Source: Bacteroidota bacterium
GTDB lineage: Bacteria > Bacteroidota > Bacteroidia > Bacteroidales > JAAUTT01
Length of the DNA stretch: 48,464 nucleotides
Direction: 5' to 3'
Assembly (NCBI GenBank): GCA_020048915.1
Contig: JAIFLU010000098.1
Span: forward strand, 1 to 48,464
A program made the position numbers and the translations under genes. A model generated the notes under the pieces. The model searched no databases. It saw only the letters and a list, made by a program, of their open reading frames with translations, and had not been told where the DNA came from. How positions within the stretch are numbered: the first letter of the stretch is position 1; each line of letters opens with the position of its first letter. Of the stretch, positions 9,641-18,853 are shown in pieces.

Positions 9641-12007
9641 ATGAACGACTTTAGAATTGAACAAGATGGAGATATTTTTACCCATAATCAGGTAAAAAAT
9701 ACATCACTAAAAACGGCTATGTTATTTATTGCAAATAATTTAACTATTCGGTGGCAGTTGCTAATAATATGCGTTTTAATGGTAACGGTTCCTACTATAA
9801 TACTGGGCATACTTACCTACCGTAAGGCAAAAATAGAAACCTTATCGCAAATAGAAGAGCGGTTAGGGCAACAAGCCTTAATGATAGGCCAAAATGCTGT
9901 AAATGTTTATAATGTTATCATTCAAAAAGCAATTTCCGATCTTCGCGTAGCCGAAATCGAATTAAAAAGAGCTGGTATACTTGCTGTAAATACAGGTGTT
10001 AAAACAAAAACGACCATTATAAACCAGGTAAATCAGGAAACAAGTGTCATCGATCTGCCTTCCCTGGTTATAAATTCAAATCCATTAAATCAGAATTTCG
10101 AAGTAGTCGATCGCATAAAAGAATTATTAGGTGGAACTTCTACCATCTTTCAATTATATGACAATAAGCTTATCCGTATATCCACCAATGTGGTTAAACA
10201 AAATGGGGAAAGGGCAGTTGGAACATACATTCCCGAAGAATCTCCCGTTTTTCAGTCGATTATAAAAGGTGAAATATATTATGGGCGTGCCTTTGTAGTA
10301 AATGCCTGGTATATGGCAGCCTATAAACCAATAAAAGACTTTTCGGGGAATATAATTGGTGCAATTTTTATTGGCGTAAACGAAAAAGAATTTCAAAACG
10401 CTTTGCTATCCGAACTTTCAAAAGTAGTGGTTGGAAAAACAGGTTATATTTTCGTAATCGATCAAAAAGGGACATATGTATTGTCCAATAAAAGGAAACG
10501 CGATGGTGAAATCATTTGGAACAACACCGATGCCAGCGGGAACCTATTCATTCAGGATATGGTAAAAAAAGCATTGAGCATGAAAGATACATCCTATGCA
10601 ATACAATATTACCCCTGGAAAAATACAGGCGATGACAAGGCAAAGCTGAAAATTGCAGGCTTATCTTATTTTAAAAATTGGGATTGGGTTATTGGAGCAA
10701 GTGCTTATCAGGAAGAATTTATGGATGCTTTAAGAAACATTCAACGGTCAACGGCCATCATATGCCTTATATCGATTCTACTGGGATCGATCGTAGCGTA
10801 TACTTTTGCAAAATATATGTCAACCACTTTTAACCACCTGGTATCAAGAATTATAACGGTTGCTCAAGGCGACCTCACTTTAACGAGCGAAAAAAACAAC
10901 GGGAAAAACGAAATTGCAGGCATGACAAATGCTTTTGGAGTAATGCTCGAAAATTTAAAGAAACTGGTATCCGAAATATCCGAAAACTCAAACATTACAG
11001 CAGCCACAGCAGAAGAACTTTCCGCTTCAACAGAAGAAGTAAATGCCACCACTGAACAGGTATCGCTCAGTATCGACGAAATTGCAAAAGGGAGTTATTC
11101 CCTAAGCCAATCGGCTGCCGAAACAAAAGAACAAACCGATGAGCTTATTACTTCTATTCAATCAGTTGCTTCTATAGCTTATGAATCAAAAAAGAAAGCA
11201 TCTGAAGTAAATTCCCTGGCATCCATCGGCAGCATTTCGGCAAAAGTAGCAACCGAAAAAATGAATGCTATTAAAACAAGTGTAAATACTTCCGGAGAAA
11301 TTATTCTTGAATTGGTAGGTAAAAGCAAAAAAATTAATGATGTTGTTGAAGTAATTACAAATATATCGAGAGAAACAAACTTATTGGCTTTAAATGCCGC
11401 TATTGAAGCAGCCAGGGCCGGAGAAGCCGGTAAGGGCTTTGGGGTTGTTGCAGGGGCAATTCGAAAACTTGCGGAAGAATCTCAAAAATCGGCCAGTTTA
11501 ATTGCGAAAATGATACACGATGTTGTAAAAACGGTTGAAAATGCTTCAAAAATTATGCAATCGAGTTCATCCGAAGTCGAAGAGAGTACCAAAGTCGTTA
11601 ACGAAGCCTTATCTGCCCTTGAAAACATTAGCCAATTTGTAATGGAACTCACTAATCAAATAGACAGGATTAGCAATGCTACCGAAGAACAACTAAGGGC
11701 CTCCGAACAAGTTCAGGAAGCGGTGGGAACCGTTAGTGCAGTAGCTGAGGAAAGTGCAGCAGCAAGTGAAGAAGTAGCCACTTCTATTCAGGAAACCCGG
11801 GTAAGTATGCAACAGGTAGCTGCATCGGCTCAGGAATTAGCTTTAAATGCCGACCAGTTAAGATCGTTAATATCACGATTTAAAACTCTGGAAAAGAAAA
11901 AGTCTGACATAAAGATTGAGACACTCTATTTCAAGAGTATGGAAAATAAAAGCAGACCCACAATCGCTTCAAAAAATGTTGCTAAAAAGAAGGTTACCTT
12001 ATCATAA
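9641..12007 (+). CDS. Methyl-accepting chemotaxis protein with Cache sensor domain
   Basis: A 788-residue chemoreceptor. It has a cytoplasmic leader, TM1 at about residues 35-59, a large periplasmic Cache-type domain (about 60-365; Y-Y-G-R-A-F-V and Y-I-F-V-I-D motifs), TM2 at about 370-393, a HAMP domain, and a long coiled-coil signalling domain with the hairpin tip near residue 577 ([19 protein letters not shown]). The usual F-A-V-V-A-x-E-V-R after the tip reads G-V-V-A-G-A-I-R, a mild variant. Receptors of this kind bind small ligands outside the inner membrane and control CheA through CheW; neither gene is in the window. The gene stands alone, with an AT-rich 275-base upstream region, and ends in a strong hairpin terminator. 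Confidence 0.92.
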   Translation: MNDFRIEQDGDIFTHNQVKNTSLKTAMLFIANNLTIRWQLLIICVLMVTVPTIILGILTYRKAKIETLSQIEERLGQQALMIGQNAVNVYNVIIQKAISDLRVAEIELKRAGILAVNTGVKTKTTIINQVNQETSVIDLPSLVINSNPLNQNFEVVDRIKELLGGTSTIFQLYDNKLIRISTNVVKQNGERAVGTYIPEESPVFQSIIKGEIYYGRAFVVNAWYMAAYKPIKDFSGNIIGAIFIGVNEKEFQNALLSELSKVVVGKTGYIFVIDQKGTYVLSNKRKRDGEIIWNNTDASGNLFIQDMVKKALSMKDTSYAIQYYPWKNTGDDKAKLKIAGLSYFKNWDWVIGASAYQEEFMDALRNIQRSTAIICLISILLGSIVAYTFAKYMSTTFNHLVSRIITVAQGDLTLTSEKNNGKNEIAGMTNAFGVMLENLKKLVSEISENSNITAATAEELSASTEEVNATTEQVSLSIDEIAKGSYSLSQSAAETKEQTDELITSIQSVASIAYESKKKASEVNSLASIGSISAKVATEKMNAIKTSVNTSGEIILELVGKSKKINDVVEVITNISRETNLLALNAAIEAARAGEAGKGFGVVAGAIRKLAEESQKSASLIAKMIHDVVKTVENASKIMQSSSSEVEESTKVVNEALSALENISQFVMELTNQIDRISNATEEQLRASEQVQEAVGTVSAVAEESAAASEEVATSIQETRVSMQQVAASAQELALNADQLRSLISRFKTLEKKKSDIKIETLYFKSMENKSRPTIASKNVAKKKVTLS

Positions 12008-12030
12008 GTCAAACAACCTTATCAAAGAAT

Positions 12031-12076
12031 AAACGGGTGCATAATATGTTCTCACATTTTTATACACCCGTTTTAT
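12031..12076. terminator. Hairpin terminator between convergent genes
   Basis: Arms at 12031-12043 and 12061-12073 pair over 12 of 13 positions (AAACGGGTG against CACCCGTTT), and TTTTATTA follows. It lies 23 bases after the chemoreceptor stop and 40 bases beyond the stop of the leftward YjgR-like gene. The arms end in A/T runs on both sides, so it probably ends transcription in both directions. Confidence 0.8.
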
Positions 12077-12115
12077 TATATTGCAATCAGGCATCAATAA
12101 ACCTGATTTTTTACC

Positions 12116-13648
12116 TTAAAATAATCCGCCAGACTTTTTCCCTCTGCCCGAAGAGCCGCCAAATAACGACCCCATCAGCCCCCTAACCAATTGTCGACCA
12201 ACTTCATTGCTAATCTGCCGGGTAACTGATTTGCCTGCAATTTTTGTTAATTCACCAAAAATGGAGCCTGCAAAAGAACCTCCGCCAGAAGATTTCTGGT
12301 TTTGTTTTTCTTCAACCTGAATACGTTTTTGTTCTTGCATAGCCTCTTCGTTAGCCTGCTGAGCTTCGAGCTTTTTCTGAAGTATTTCGAATGCCGACTC
12401 CCGATCGATTAGTTTTTCGTATGATCCATAAACCAAAGATGACCGAATAATGGAATTTCTTTCTTCTGGCGCAATGGGCCCAATCTGAGCTTGAGGAGGA
12501 AGAATTTTCGCCCGCTCTACCATAGCAGGAATACCTTTCTCATCGAGGAATGAAACCAAAGCCTCTCCTACCCCAAGTTGTGTAATCTCTGCTTCAACAT
12601 CAAGCTTTGGATTGGCTCGAAACGTTTCTGCTGCCGACTTTACAGCTTTTTGGTCGCGTGGCGTAAATGCCCGCAATGCATGCTGAATACGGTTTCCTAA
12701 TTGACCTAAAATAGTATCGGGCACATCTAATGGATTTTGCGTAACAAAATAGATCCCTACTCCTTTTGAACGAACCAGTCGAACTACTTGCTCAACCTTC
12801 TCAAGAAGTACTTTTGGGGCTTCGTTAAACAATAAATGCGCCTCATCGAAAAAGAATACCAACTTTGGCTTTTCTAAATCTCCCGCCTCCGGTAATTCTT
12901 CGAAAAGCTCTGACAGGAGCCATAACAAAAATGTAGAATAGGTTCTGGGAGCCATCATTAGCTTATCGGCAGTAAGCAAATTAATAATGCCTTTCCCTTT
13001 ATTATCGGTTTGAATAAAATCGAGAATATTTAAGGCTGGCTCGCCGAAGAATTTTTCTGCTCCTTCTTCTTCAAGCGTAACTAATCCCCGTTGAATTGCC
13101 CCAACACTTGCCGGAGATATATTTCCGAACTCACTGATGAATTTTTCGCGATTTTCGCCAACAAATTCAAGCATCTTTCGCAAATCCTTCAAATCAAGGA
13201 GTAAAAGACCATTCTCATCGGCAATTTTAAATACCAAACTAAGTACGCTGCTTTGTACGTCGTTTAGATTTAATAGCCTACTCAATAAAAGAGGGCCCAT
13301 TTCAGAAATAGTAGTTCGAAGCGGATGCCCCTGTTCTCCATATATATCCCAGAAGCAAACCGGAAATTGCTGGTGAACATACCCTTCGAGCCCAAGTTGA
13401 GCAATACGTTCGGTAATACGGGGATTATCCTTTCCCATACTGGCTATTCCAGATAAATCCCCTTTGATGTCGGTAACAAAAACGGGAACTCCCATATTAC
13501 TGAAAGTTTCAGCCATAACCTGGAGCGACACTGTTTTCCCTGTTCCTGTTGCTCCGGCAATAAGCCCATGACGGTTTGCCATTTTAGGAACCAAAAAAAT
13601 CTCCTTGTCCGATTTTGCAATATAAGGTCTTCCTGTTTGGTCTATCAT
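12116..13648 (-). CDS. YjgR/HerA-like ATPase (DUF853 family)
   Basis: A 510-residue P-loop ATPase that aligns by eye along its whole length with the E. coli YjgR type: N-terminal [13 protein letters not shown], then Walker A G32-A-T-G-T-G-K-T39, a [10 protein letters not shown] motif, and a Walker B strand near residue 264 (V-F-F-F-D-E-A-H). The C-terminus is a Gln/Glu-rich coil followed by a Gly/Ser-rich tail ending in G-G-L-F. The family belongs to the HerA/FtsK group of DNA-pumping ATPases, but the cellular role of YjgR proteins is not established. It is monocistronic and shares a 321-base divergent intergenic region with the permease. Confidence 0.88.
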   Translation of the reverse strand: MIDQTGRPYIAKSDKEIFLVPKMANRHGLIAGATGTGKTVSLQVMAETFSNMGVPVFVTDIKGDLSGIASMGKDNPRITERIAQLGLEGYVHQQFPVCFWDIYGEQGHPLRTTISEMGPLLLSRLLNLNDVQSSVLSLVFKIADENGLLLLDLKDLRKMLEFVGENREKFISEFGNISPASVGAIQRGLVTLEEEGAEKFFGEPALNILDFIQTDNKGKGIINLLTADKLMMAPRTYSTFLLWLLSELFEELPEAGDLEKPKLVFFFDEAHLLFNEAPKVLLEKVEQVVRLVRSKGVGIYFVTQNPLDVPDTILGQLGNRIQHALRAFTPRDQKAVKSAAETFRANPKLDVEAEITQLGVGEALVSFLDEKGIPAMVERAKILPPQAQIGPIAPEERNSIIRSSLVYGSYEKLIDRESAFEILQKKLEAQQANEEAMQEQKRIQVEEKQNQKSSGGGSFAGSIFGELTKIAGKSVTRQISNEVGRQLVRGLMGSLFGGSSGRGKKSGGLF

Positions 13649-13786
13649 AATTGATTGTTTAATTTTATTTGAATATAAAAATAGCGAACGTTTATTAAAT
13701 ATAAAAACTCAAATTAACAGGGAAGGATGCGAAAATACCTGTGAATTGAATTGCAAAAAAACTTTAGGGATTATCCCATAAAAAAA

Positions 13787-13822
13787 CGTTCATTTTCGAA
13801 CGCAGTTTATTTCATTTCGAAC
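13787..13822 (+). promoter_or_regulatory. Candidate activator-binding repeats (CGAAC)
   Basis: CGTTC-N6-GAACG forms an inverted repeat at 13787-13802. TTCATTT(T)CGAAC occurs twice with the CGAAC cores exactly 21 bases apart (13797 and 13818), two helical turns. The distance of about 70-100 bases upstream of the sigma-54-like element suits an enhancer-binding activator. Function is inferred. Confidence 0.35.
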
Positions 13823-13890
13823 ACTCATTCTCACAATTTATCGCTATTCTAAATTTCATATAAATATAGTATACAGACATTTAATAATTA

Positions 13891-13908
13891 TTGGCATGGT
13901 CATTGTTT
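13891..13908 (+). promoter_or_regulatory. Sigma-54-like (-24/-12) promoter for the ABC permease
   Basis: TTGGCATG-GTCA-TTGTTT matches the sigma-54 pattern TTGGCACG-N4-TTGC(A/T), with the required GG-N10-G(C) spacing. The -12 element is GT, not GC. The predicted start of transcription near 13919 leaves about 50 bases of leader before the permease ATG. The spacing is seen directly; use by sigma-54 is inferred. Confidence 0.5.
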
Positions 13909-13969
13909 AAATTTCGTACTTAAACTAAAAACAAAAGGAATCGCGCTAAAAAACAAAACAAATCTCCGT

Positions 13970-16390
13970 ATGTTTAGAAACTTTCTGAAAATCGCCTACC
14001 GCAACATCCTCCGCCAAAAATCTTATGCAATCATCAACATTTTGGGATTATCCATAGGGTTAACCTGCGCAATATTGATAGGGATATATGTAGTAAACGA
14101 ACTTAGTTTTGATAAATTTCACAAGCAATCTAGTCAAATCTATCGGATTTATCTGGATGGCAAAATGGGTACCAATAAGTTTCTTGGCCCTGCAACACCA
14201 GCGCCCATGGCTGCTGCCTTAAAGGAAGATTATCCGGAAGTAAAATCGGCAACCCGGCTGTTTAAGGATGGTAACAGAAATATTCAGTACCAGGAAAAAT
14301 CATTTTACGAAGATCGATTCTTTTATGCCGATTCCAATATTTTTGAGGTTTTTAGCTTTGAGTTTGTTGAGGGGGATAAATCGGCCTTGCTACAGCCTAA
14401 GGCAATGGTTATTACTGAAGCTATTTCTAAAAAATATTTTGGGAATGAAAGTGCATTAGGAAAAAATTTGCGGATTTTAAATAACGATAGCTCATATTAT
14501 CAAATCAAAGGAGTTGTTAAAGAGTTTCCCTCCAATAGTCATATGCATTTCGATTTTCTGGCGTCTATGTCGTCATTTGAGTATTCGAAAAATACACAAT
14601 GGGTAAGTAACAGTTTTTATACCTATATTTTGCTAAAACCTGGCACCAATGCCCTGGCTTTGGAATCCAAGTTCCCGGAAATGGTTAAAAAGTATATTGG
14701 ACCTCAGGTTGCCCAATACATGAATATAAGCTTTGAAGATCTTATTAAATCGGGATCCCGAATGAGCTATAAAATTCAAAAACTGACCGATATTCATCTT
14801 CATTCGAACATGGATTTTGAAATTGAGACAAATGGGAACATGGATTACATTTACATTTTTATTGTTATTGCCTTGTTTATTTTAATCAATGCCTGCATTA
14901 ATTTCACCAACCTTGCTACAGCCCGTTCTGCAGGAAGGGCTAAAGAAGTTGGCCTCCGAAAGGTATTTGGCGGACAACGATCTGCTTTAATAATTCAATT
15001 CCTATCCGAATCAGTTTTTATAAGTATTATAGCCGTAGGTATTGCAATATTATTAGTCGAAATGACATTGCCCCACTTTGGCGATTTAGTTAATCAAAAG
15101 ATAAATTTACCTTTTACCAAATTATTACTAATTAGTCCGCTATTGTTAATATTTGCGATAGTAACAGGAATAATTGCAGGTGGCTATCCTGCTTTTTACC
15201 TCTCAGGCTTTATTCCAACCGAAGTGCTTAAAGGAAAATTGAATAAAGGATCGGGAAATTCGATGCTACGTTCTATTTTAGTTGTATGCCAGTTTACTAT
15301 ATCCATTTTCATTCTCCTGGGAACATTTATTGTTTCGCAGCAATTAAAGTATGTTCAAAGCAAGAAATTAGGATTTGATAAAGAGCAGTTGGTAGTTATT
15401 GAACGTACCGACCCCATAAAAAAACAAGTGAAAGTTTTTATGGAAGAACTCAAAAATAATCCGGCTATCGAAGAAGTGAGCCTTTCGTCGGGGATTCCGG
15501 GTAGATTAATGAACCATAATGGTTATTTGCCGGAAAACTCAAAGACCAACGAACCACTATTATTTGCAACCTATGCGGTAGACGCCGACTATACAAAAGC
15601 GATGGGAATTTCGTTGAAAGAAGGTCGTTTTTTCTCCCGCGAATTCCCCTCAGACACAACTGCAATAGTAATTAATGAAGCGGCAGCAAAATATCTCGGA
15701 TACGACACCGCCGTTGGTAAAAGGCTAATTAGTCCTGGCGAGGCAAAAGACCGACATTTCCTAAATATTATTGGCGTAATAAAAGATTTTAATTACGAAT
15801 CGCTGCATAAACCAATCAACCCAATGATTTTGTTTATGAACCGCGACTATTATGATGGATATATTACAGTCCGGCTAAGCGCAGGTAACCACCAGGCAGC
15901 TATTCAACAAATTACTGATACCTGGAAAAAATTCTCGGCTGACTCTCCGGTTCAATATTTCTATTATGGGCAAGAATTCGATAAGCTTTATAAATCGGAA
16001 TTCCAAACCCGACGGTTAATGTCCGTATTTTCGGTACTGGCAATTTTTATTGCCATCTTAGGGTTATTTGGATTGGTATCGTTTATGGCTGAGCGCCGAA
16101 CCCGCGAAATAGGTCTACGAAAAGTTTTAGGTTCGTCGGTTACTAGAATTGTTATCCTGCTTTCGAAAGACATTACTTATCTGGTAATAATTGCTTCGGC
16201 TTTAGCTGCCATATTGGTGTATTTTTCGGCCGACAAGTGGTTGTTGCAATTCTCCTACAGAATTAATATAAGTCCATGGATATTGCTTTCGGGCGGTGCT
16301 ATTTCAATTATTATAGCATGGTTAACTGTTAGCTATCAGGCTATAAAAGCCGCTACGAAAAATCCATCCGACTCACTTCGGTACGAATAG
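13970..16390 (+). CDS. Orphan MacB/FtsX-type ABC transporter permease
   Basis: An 806-residue protein with the classic eight-helix double arrangement: TM1 at about residues 20-43 after M-F-R-N-F-L-K-I-A-Y-R-N-I, a MacB-type periplasmic domain, three helices of the first FtsX domain (about 288-420, with E-V-G-L-R-K-V-F-G), a second N-terminal-like helix and periplasmic domain (about 430-670), and a second FtsX domain (about 680-800, with R-E-I-G-L-R-K-V-L-G). Such permeases work with a LolD/MacB-type ATPase in export or envelope mechanotransmission, but no ATPase gene is adjacent. In Bacteroidota such single genes are common and often under sigma-54 activators, which fits the upstream element. 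The substrate is unknown. Confidence 0.9.
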   Translation: MFRNFLKIAYRNILRQKSYAIINILGLSIGLTCAILIGIYVVNELSFDKFHKQSSQIYRIYLDGKMGTNKFLGPATPAPMAAALKEDYPEVKSATRLFKDGNRNIQYQEKSFYEDRFFYADSNIFEVFSFEFVEGDKSALLQPKAMVITEAISKKYFGNESALGKNLRILNNDSSYYQIKGVVKEFPSNSHMHFDFLASMSSFEYSKNTQWVSNSFYTYILLKPGTNALALESKFPEMVKKYIGPQVAQYMNISFEDLIKSGSRMSYKIQKLTDIHLHSNMDFEIETNGNMDYIYIFIVIALFILINACINFTNLATARSAGRAKEVGLRKVFGGQRSALIIQFLSESVFISIIAVGIAILLVEMTLPHFGDLVNQKINLPFTKLLLISPLLLIFAIVTGIIAGGYPAFYLSGFIPTEVLKGKLNKGSGNSMLRSILVVCQFTISIFILLGTFIVSQQLKYVQSKKLGFDKEQLVVIERTDPIKKQVKVFMEELKNNPAIEEVSLSSGIPGRLMNHNGYLPENSKTNEPLLFATYAVDADYTKAMGISLKEGRFFSREFPSDTTAIVINEAAAKYLGYDTAVGKRLISPGEAKDRHFLNIIGVIKDFNYESLHKPINPMILFMNRDYYDGYITVRLSAGNHQAAIQQITDTWKKFSADSPVQYFYYGQEFDKLYKSEFQTRRLMSVFSVLAIFIAILGLFGLVSFMAERRTREIGLRKVLGSSVTRIVILLSKDITYLVIIASALAAILVYFSADKWLLQFSYRINISPWILLSGGAISIIIAWLTVSYQAIKAATKNPSDSLRYE

Positions 16391-16439
16391 CTTTTATATT
16401 GGATAAAAATATCCGAAATTTAACCTTTTATTTCTTCAA

Positions 16440-17669
16440 ATGATAAAAGGGAAAGAAGCAAAGCCGCATGTAGGAATTTTTGGACGCCGCAATAACGGAA
16501 AGAGTTCTTTTATAAATTCACTGGCGGGACAAGATGTTGCCATTGTCTCTGAAACCGCAGGAACCACAACCGATCCGGTAAAAAAAACAATTGAGGTTCC
16601 GGGATTGGGACCTGTAGTTTTTATTGATACCGCCGGTATTGACGATACCGGAGAACTGGGGAAGAAAAGGATTGACAAAACGATGAAAACCTTAGCCTCC
16701 ATAGATGCTGCAATTTTGGTCATTGCCGAAGATGCATTTGGAGGTCCCGAAGAAATGATTATTGGAAAATTTCGCGAATTCGATATCCCTTTTTTTATTT
16801 TACATAACAAGAGCGATATAAAAGAAATCGACCCCTCGCTCAAAGATAAACTAAGTGCTGATTATGGCTGCCTTGTACTGGATTTCAACACTATATTGCC
16901 AAAAAGCAATGAGCAAATTATTGCCGAATTAAAAATTATTATTCCCGAATCGGCATACCGGCCGCAAACATTAATTGGCGACCTGTTAAGTTATGGTGAT
17001 ACGGTATTGTTAATCACCCCCATTGATATTGAAGCACCCGAAGGAAGATTAATCCTCCCTCAGGTACAGGTTATCCGCGATATTTTAGACAACGATTGTA
17101 TTGCAATTGTAGCTAAAGAAAAGGAAATTGATACCATGCTTAAGCGGCTTTCGCCCAAGCCGATATTGGCAATAACCGATAGCCAGGTATTTCTGAAAGC
17201 AGATGCTTCCATCCCAAAAGATATTCCGCTAACCAGTTTTAGTATCATTTTAGCCCGTTTTAAAGGCGATTTCGATAGTTACCTGAAGGGCACGCCGTAT
17301 ATTTCGAAACTGGAAGATGGCGATAAAGTATTAATCCTTGAATCGTGCACCCACCATGTATCATGCGATGATATTGGCCGAATGAAAATACCCCGGTGGT
17401 TATCTAATTTTACCGGAAAAAAATTGGGATTCGACATCACGTCAGGATTAGATACCCCCCCCCGACCTATTACCGAATATAAGCTGGTAATACAGTGCGG
17501 CGGATGTATGTTTACACGTAAACAACTGTTAAACCGCCTTAAACCCGCCATAGACGCGGGAGTGCCGGTAACCAATTATGGAATGGCCATTGCCTGGGTT
17601 CATGGAATCTATTACCGGGCAATTGCCCCCTTTGTAAAAGTTAGTAAAACCTCTCTTGAATATTTATAA
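16440..17669 (+). CDS. hydF: [FeFe]-hydrogenase maturation GTPase HydF
   Basis: A 409-residue HydF, the scaffold that receives the diiron subcluster and passes it to apo-HydA. The N-terminal GTPase domain has G1 G15-R-R-N-N-G-K-S22, D-T-A-G (G3) and N-K-S-D (G4). After the dimerisation region comes the cluster-binding domain: C303-T-H305, 46 residues, then Q352-C353-G-G-C356. This matches the HydF pattern C-x-H-x(46-53)-H-C-x-x-C except that Gln takes the place of the second His. The stop overlaps the hydE start by one base (TAATG), so the two are translationally coupled. The function call is firm from motifs and neighbours. Confidence 0.95.
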   Translation: MIKGKEAKPHVGIFGRRNNGKSSFINSLAGQDVAIVSETAGTTTDPVKKTIEVPGLGPVVFIDTAGIDDTGELGKKRIDKTMKTLASIDAAILVIAEDAFGGPEEMIIGKFREFDIPFFILHNKSDIKEIDPSLKDKLSADYGCLVLDFNTILPKSNEQIIAELKIIIPESAYRPQTLIGDLLSYGDTVLLITPIDIEAPEGRLILPQVQVIRDILDNDCIAIVAKEKEIDTMLKRLSPKPILAITDSQVFLKADASIPKDIPLTSFSIILARFKGDFDSYLKGTPYISKLEDGDKVLILESCTHHVSCDDIGRMKIPRWLSNFTGKKLGFDITSGLDTPPRPITEYKLVIQCGGCMFTRKQLLNRLKPAIDAGVPVTNYGMAIAWVHGIYYRAIAPFVKVSKTSLEYL

Positions 17670-18757
17670 TGATAGAAACTATTTTAAACAAGGCCGATTT
17701 AAGCATACAGGATATCGTTTATCTGCTTTCGTGTGAGGGGAAGGATAAAGAAATGCTATTTAGTGAATCAGCTGCCGTCAAAAGAAAATATGTAGGAAAC
17801 AAAATATTTTTCAGGGGATTAATCGAATTTTCGAATATCTGCCGAAAAGACTGTTATTATTGTGGAATTCGAAAAGAGAATGCTGATATTAGCCGTTATA
17901 GTATTAATGATGATGATATTTTAGCAGCCATTCAATTTGCTCACACAAACAAATACGCTTCCATTGTTCTTCAATCGGGCGAAATCGAAAGTCCTTCTTT
18001 TACAAACCGAATTGAAAAGTTATTACTACGAATAAAAGAAGAAACGCAGGGAAAAGTTCGCGTGACACTTTCGCTGGGGGAACAAACGGAAGAAACATAC
18101 CGCCGTTGGTTTGAAGCTGGCGCTCATAGATACTTGCTGCGGATTGAAACTTCAAATCCAGAACTTTATCGTAAAATCCACCCCAATAATCCAATCCATA
18201 GTTTCGAAAAACGGCTTGAATGTCTCTCCACTATAAAAAAAACCGGATACCAAACCGGAACCGGAGTTATGATTGGGTTACCTTTTCAAACAATGGACGA
18301 TTTGGCAGGAGACTTGCTTTTCTTTAAAGAATTTAATATCGACATGGTTGGAATGGGCCCCTATATTGAACATTCCGATACTCCTCTTTATCAATATCGC
18401 GATCAGTTATTACCCTTATCCGGTCGTTTTGACCTTGCATTAAAAATGATTGCTGTTTTGCGTATATTAATGAAAAACATAAACATAGCAGCTACAACAG
18501 CTTTGCAGAGCATTGATAGTCTGGGACGGGAAAAGGCCCTTAAAATTGGAGCTAACGTAATAATGCCCAACATAACACCGGGAAAACACCGGAACGATTA
18601 TCGCTTATATGAGAACAAACCATGTACTGACGAAAACCCCGAAGATTGTAAATCGTGTCTCGAAGCACGTGTGCATATTGCCGGCGACGAAATTGCCTGG
18701 AACGAATGGGGTGACTCAAAATATTATACCGAACGAAAAAAAGACCTGGAGAAATAA
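17669..18757 (+). CDS. hydE: [FeFe]-hydrogenase maturase HydE, radical SAM
   Basis: A 362-residue radical SAM enzyme of H-cluster assembly, acting on the HydG-derived iron-carbonyl complex to help build the diiron site. The SAM-cluster motif is C58-R-K-D-C62-Y-Y-C65. A second C-terminal motif C319-x7-C327-x2-C330 matches the optional second cluster site known in HydE. Length is normal. It overlaps hydF by one base and is followed after 96 bases by the hybrid kinase gene in the same direction, so all three may be co-transcribed. Confidence 0.95.
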   Translation: MIETILNKADLSIQDIVYLLSCEGKDKEMLFSESAAVKRKYVGNKIFFRGLIEFSNICRKDCYYCGIRKENADISRYSINDDDILAAIQFAHTNKYASIVLQSGEIESPSFTNRIEKLLLRIKEETQGKVRVTLSLGEQTEETYRRWFEAGAHRYLLRIETSNPELYRKIHPNNPIHSFEKRLECLSTIKKTGYQTGTGVMIGLPFQTMDDLAGDLLFFKEFNIDMVGMGPYIEHSDTPLYQYRDQLLPLSGRFDLALKMIAVLRILMKNINIAATTALQSIDSLGREKALKIGANVIMPNITPGKHRNDYRLYENKPCTDENPEDCKSCLEARVHIAGDEIAWNEWGDSKYYTERKKDLEK

Positions 18758-18853
18758 CTTAACAACATTATATCTTGCTGAATTTTAATTAGCTGATTTA
18801 AAATTTTATTTGCATACTTCTATATATTAATAGCATTTTTATTATATTTAGAT

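Larger units (their letters stand above)
13649..13969. other. Divergent intergenic region with candidate regulatory elements
   Basis: This 321-base gap separates the leftward YjgR-like gene from the rightward permease. It contains no plausible ORF. It holds three CGAAC-type half-sites (near 13685, 13797 and 13818) and a sigma-54-like -24/-12 element at 13891, listed separately. No clear promoter for the leftward gene was seen. Confidence 0.6.

Noticed and set aside
16391..16439. GGATA-AAAA-TATCC as a terminator after the permease
   Set aside because: The stem is only five A/T-rich pairs without a following T-run.
18666..18671. CACGTG core as a possible parS site
   Set aside because: The flanks do not match TGTTNCACGTGAAACA, and it lies inside hydE, 14 kb from parAB.
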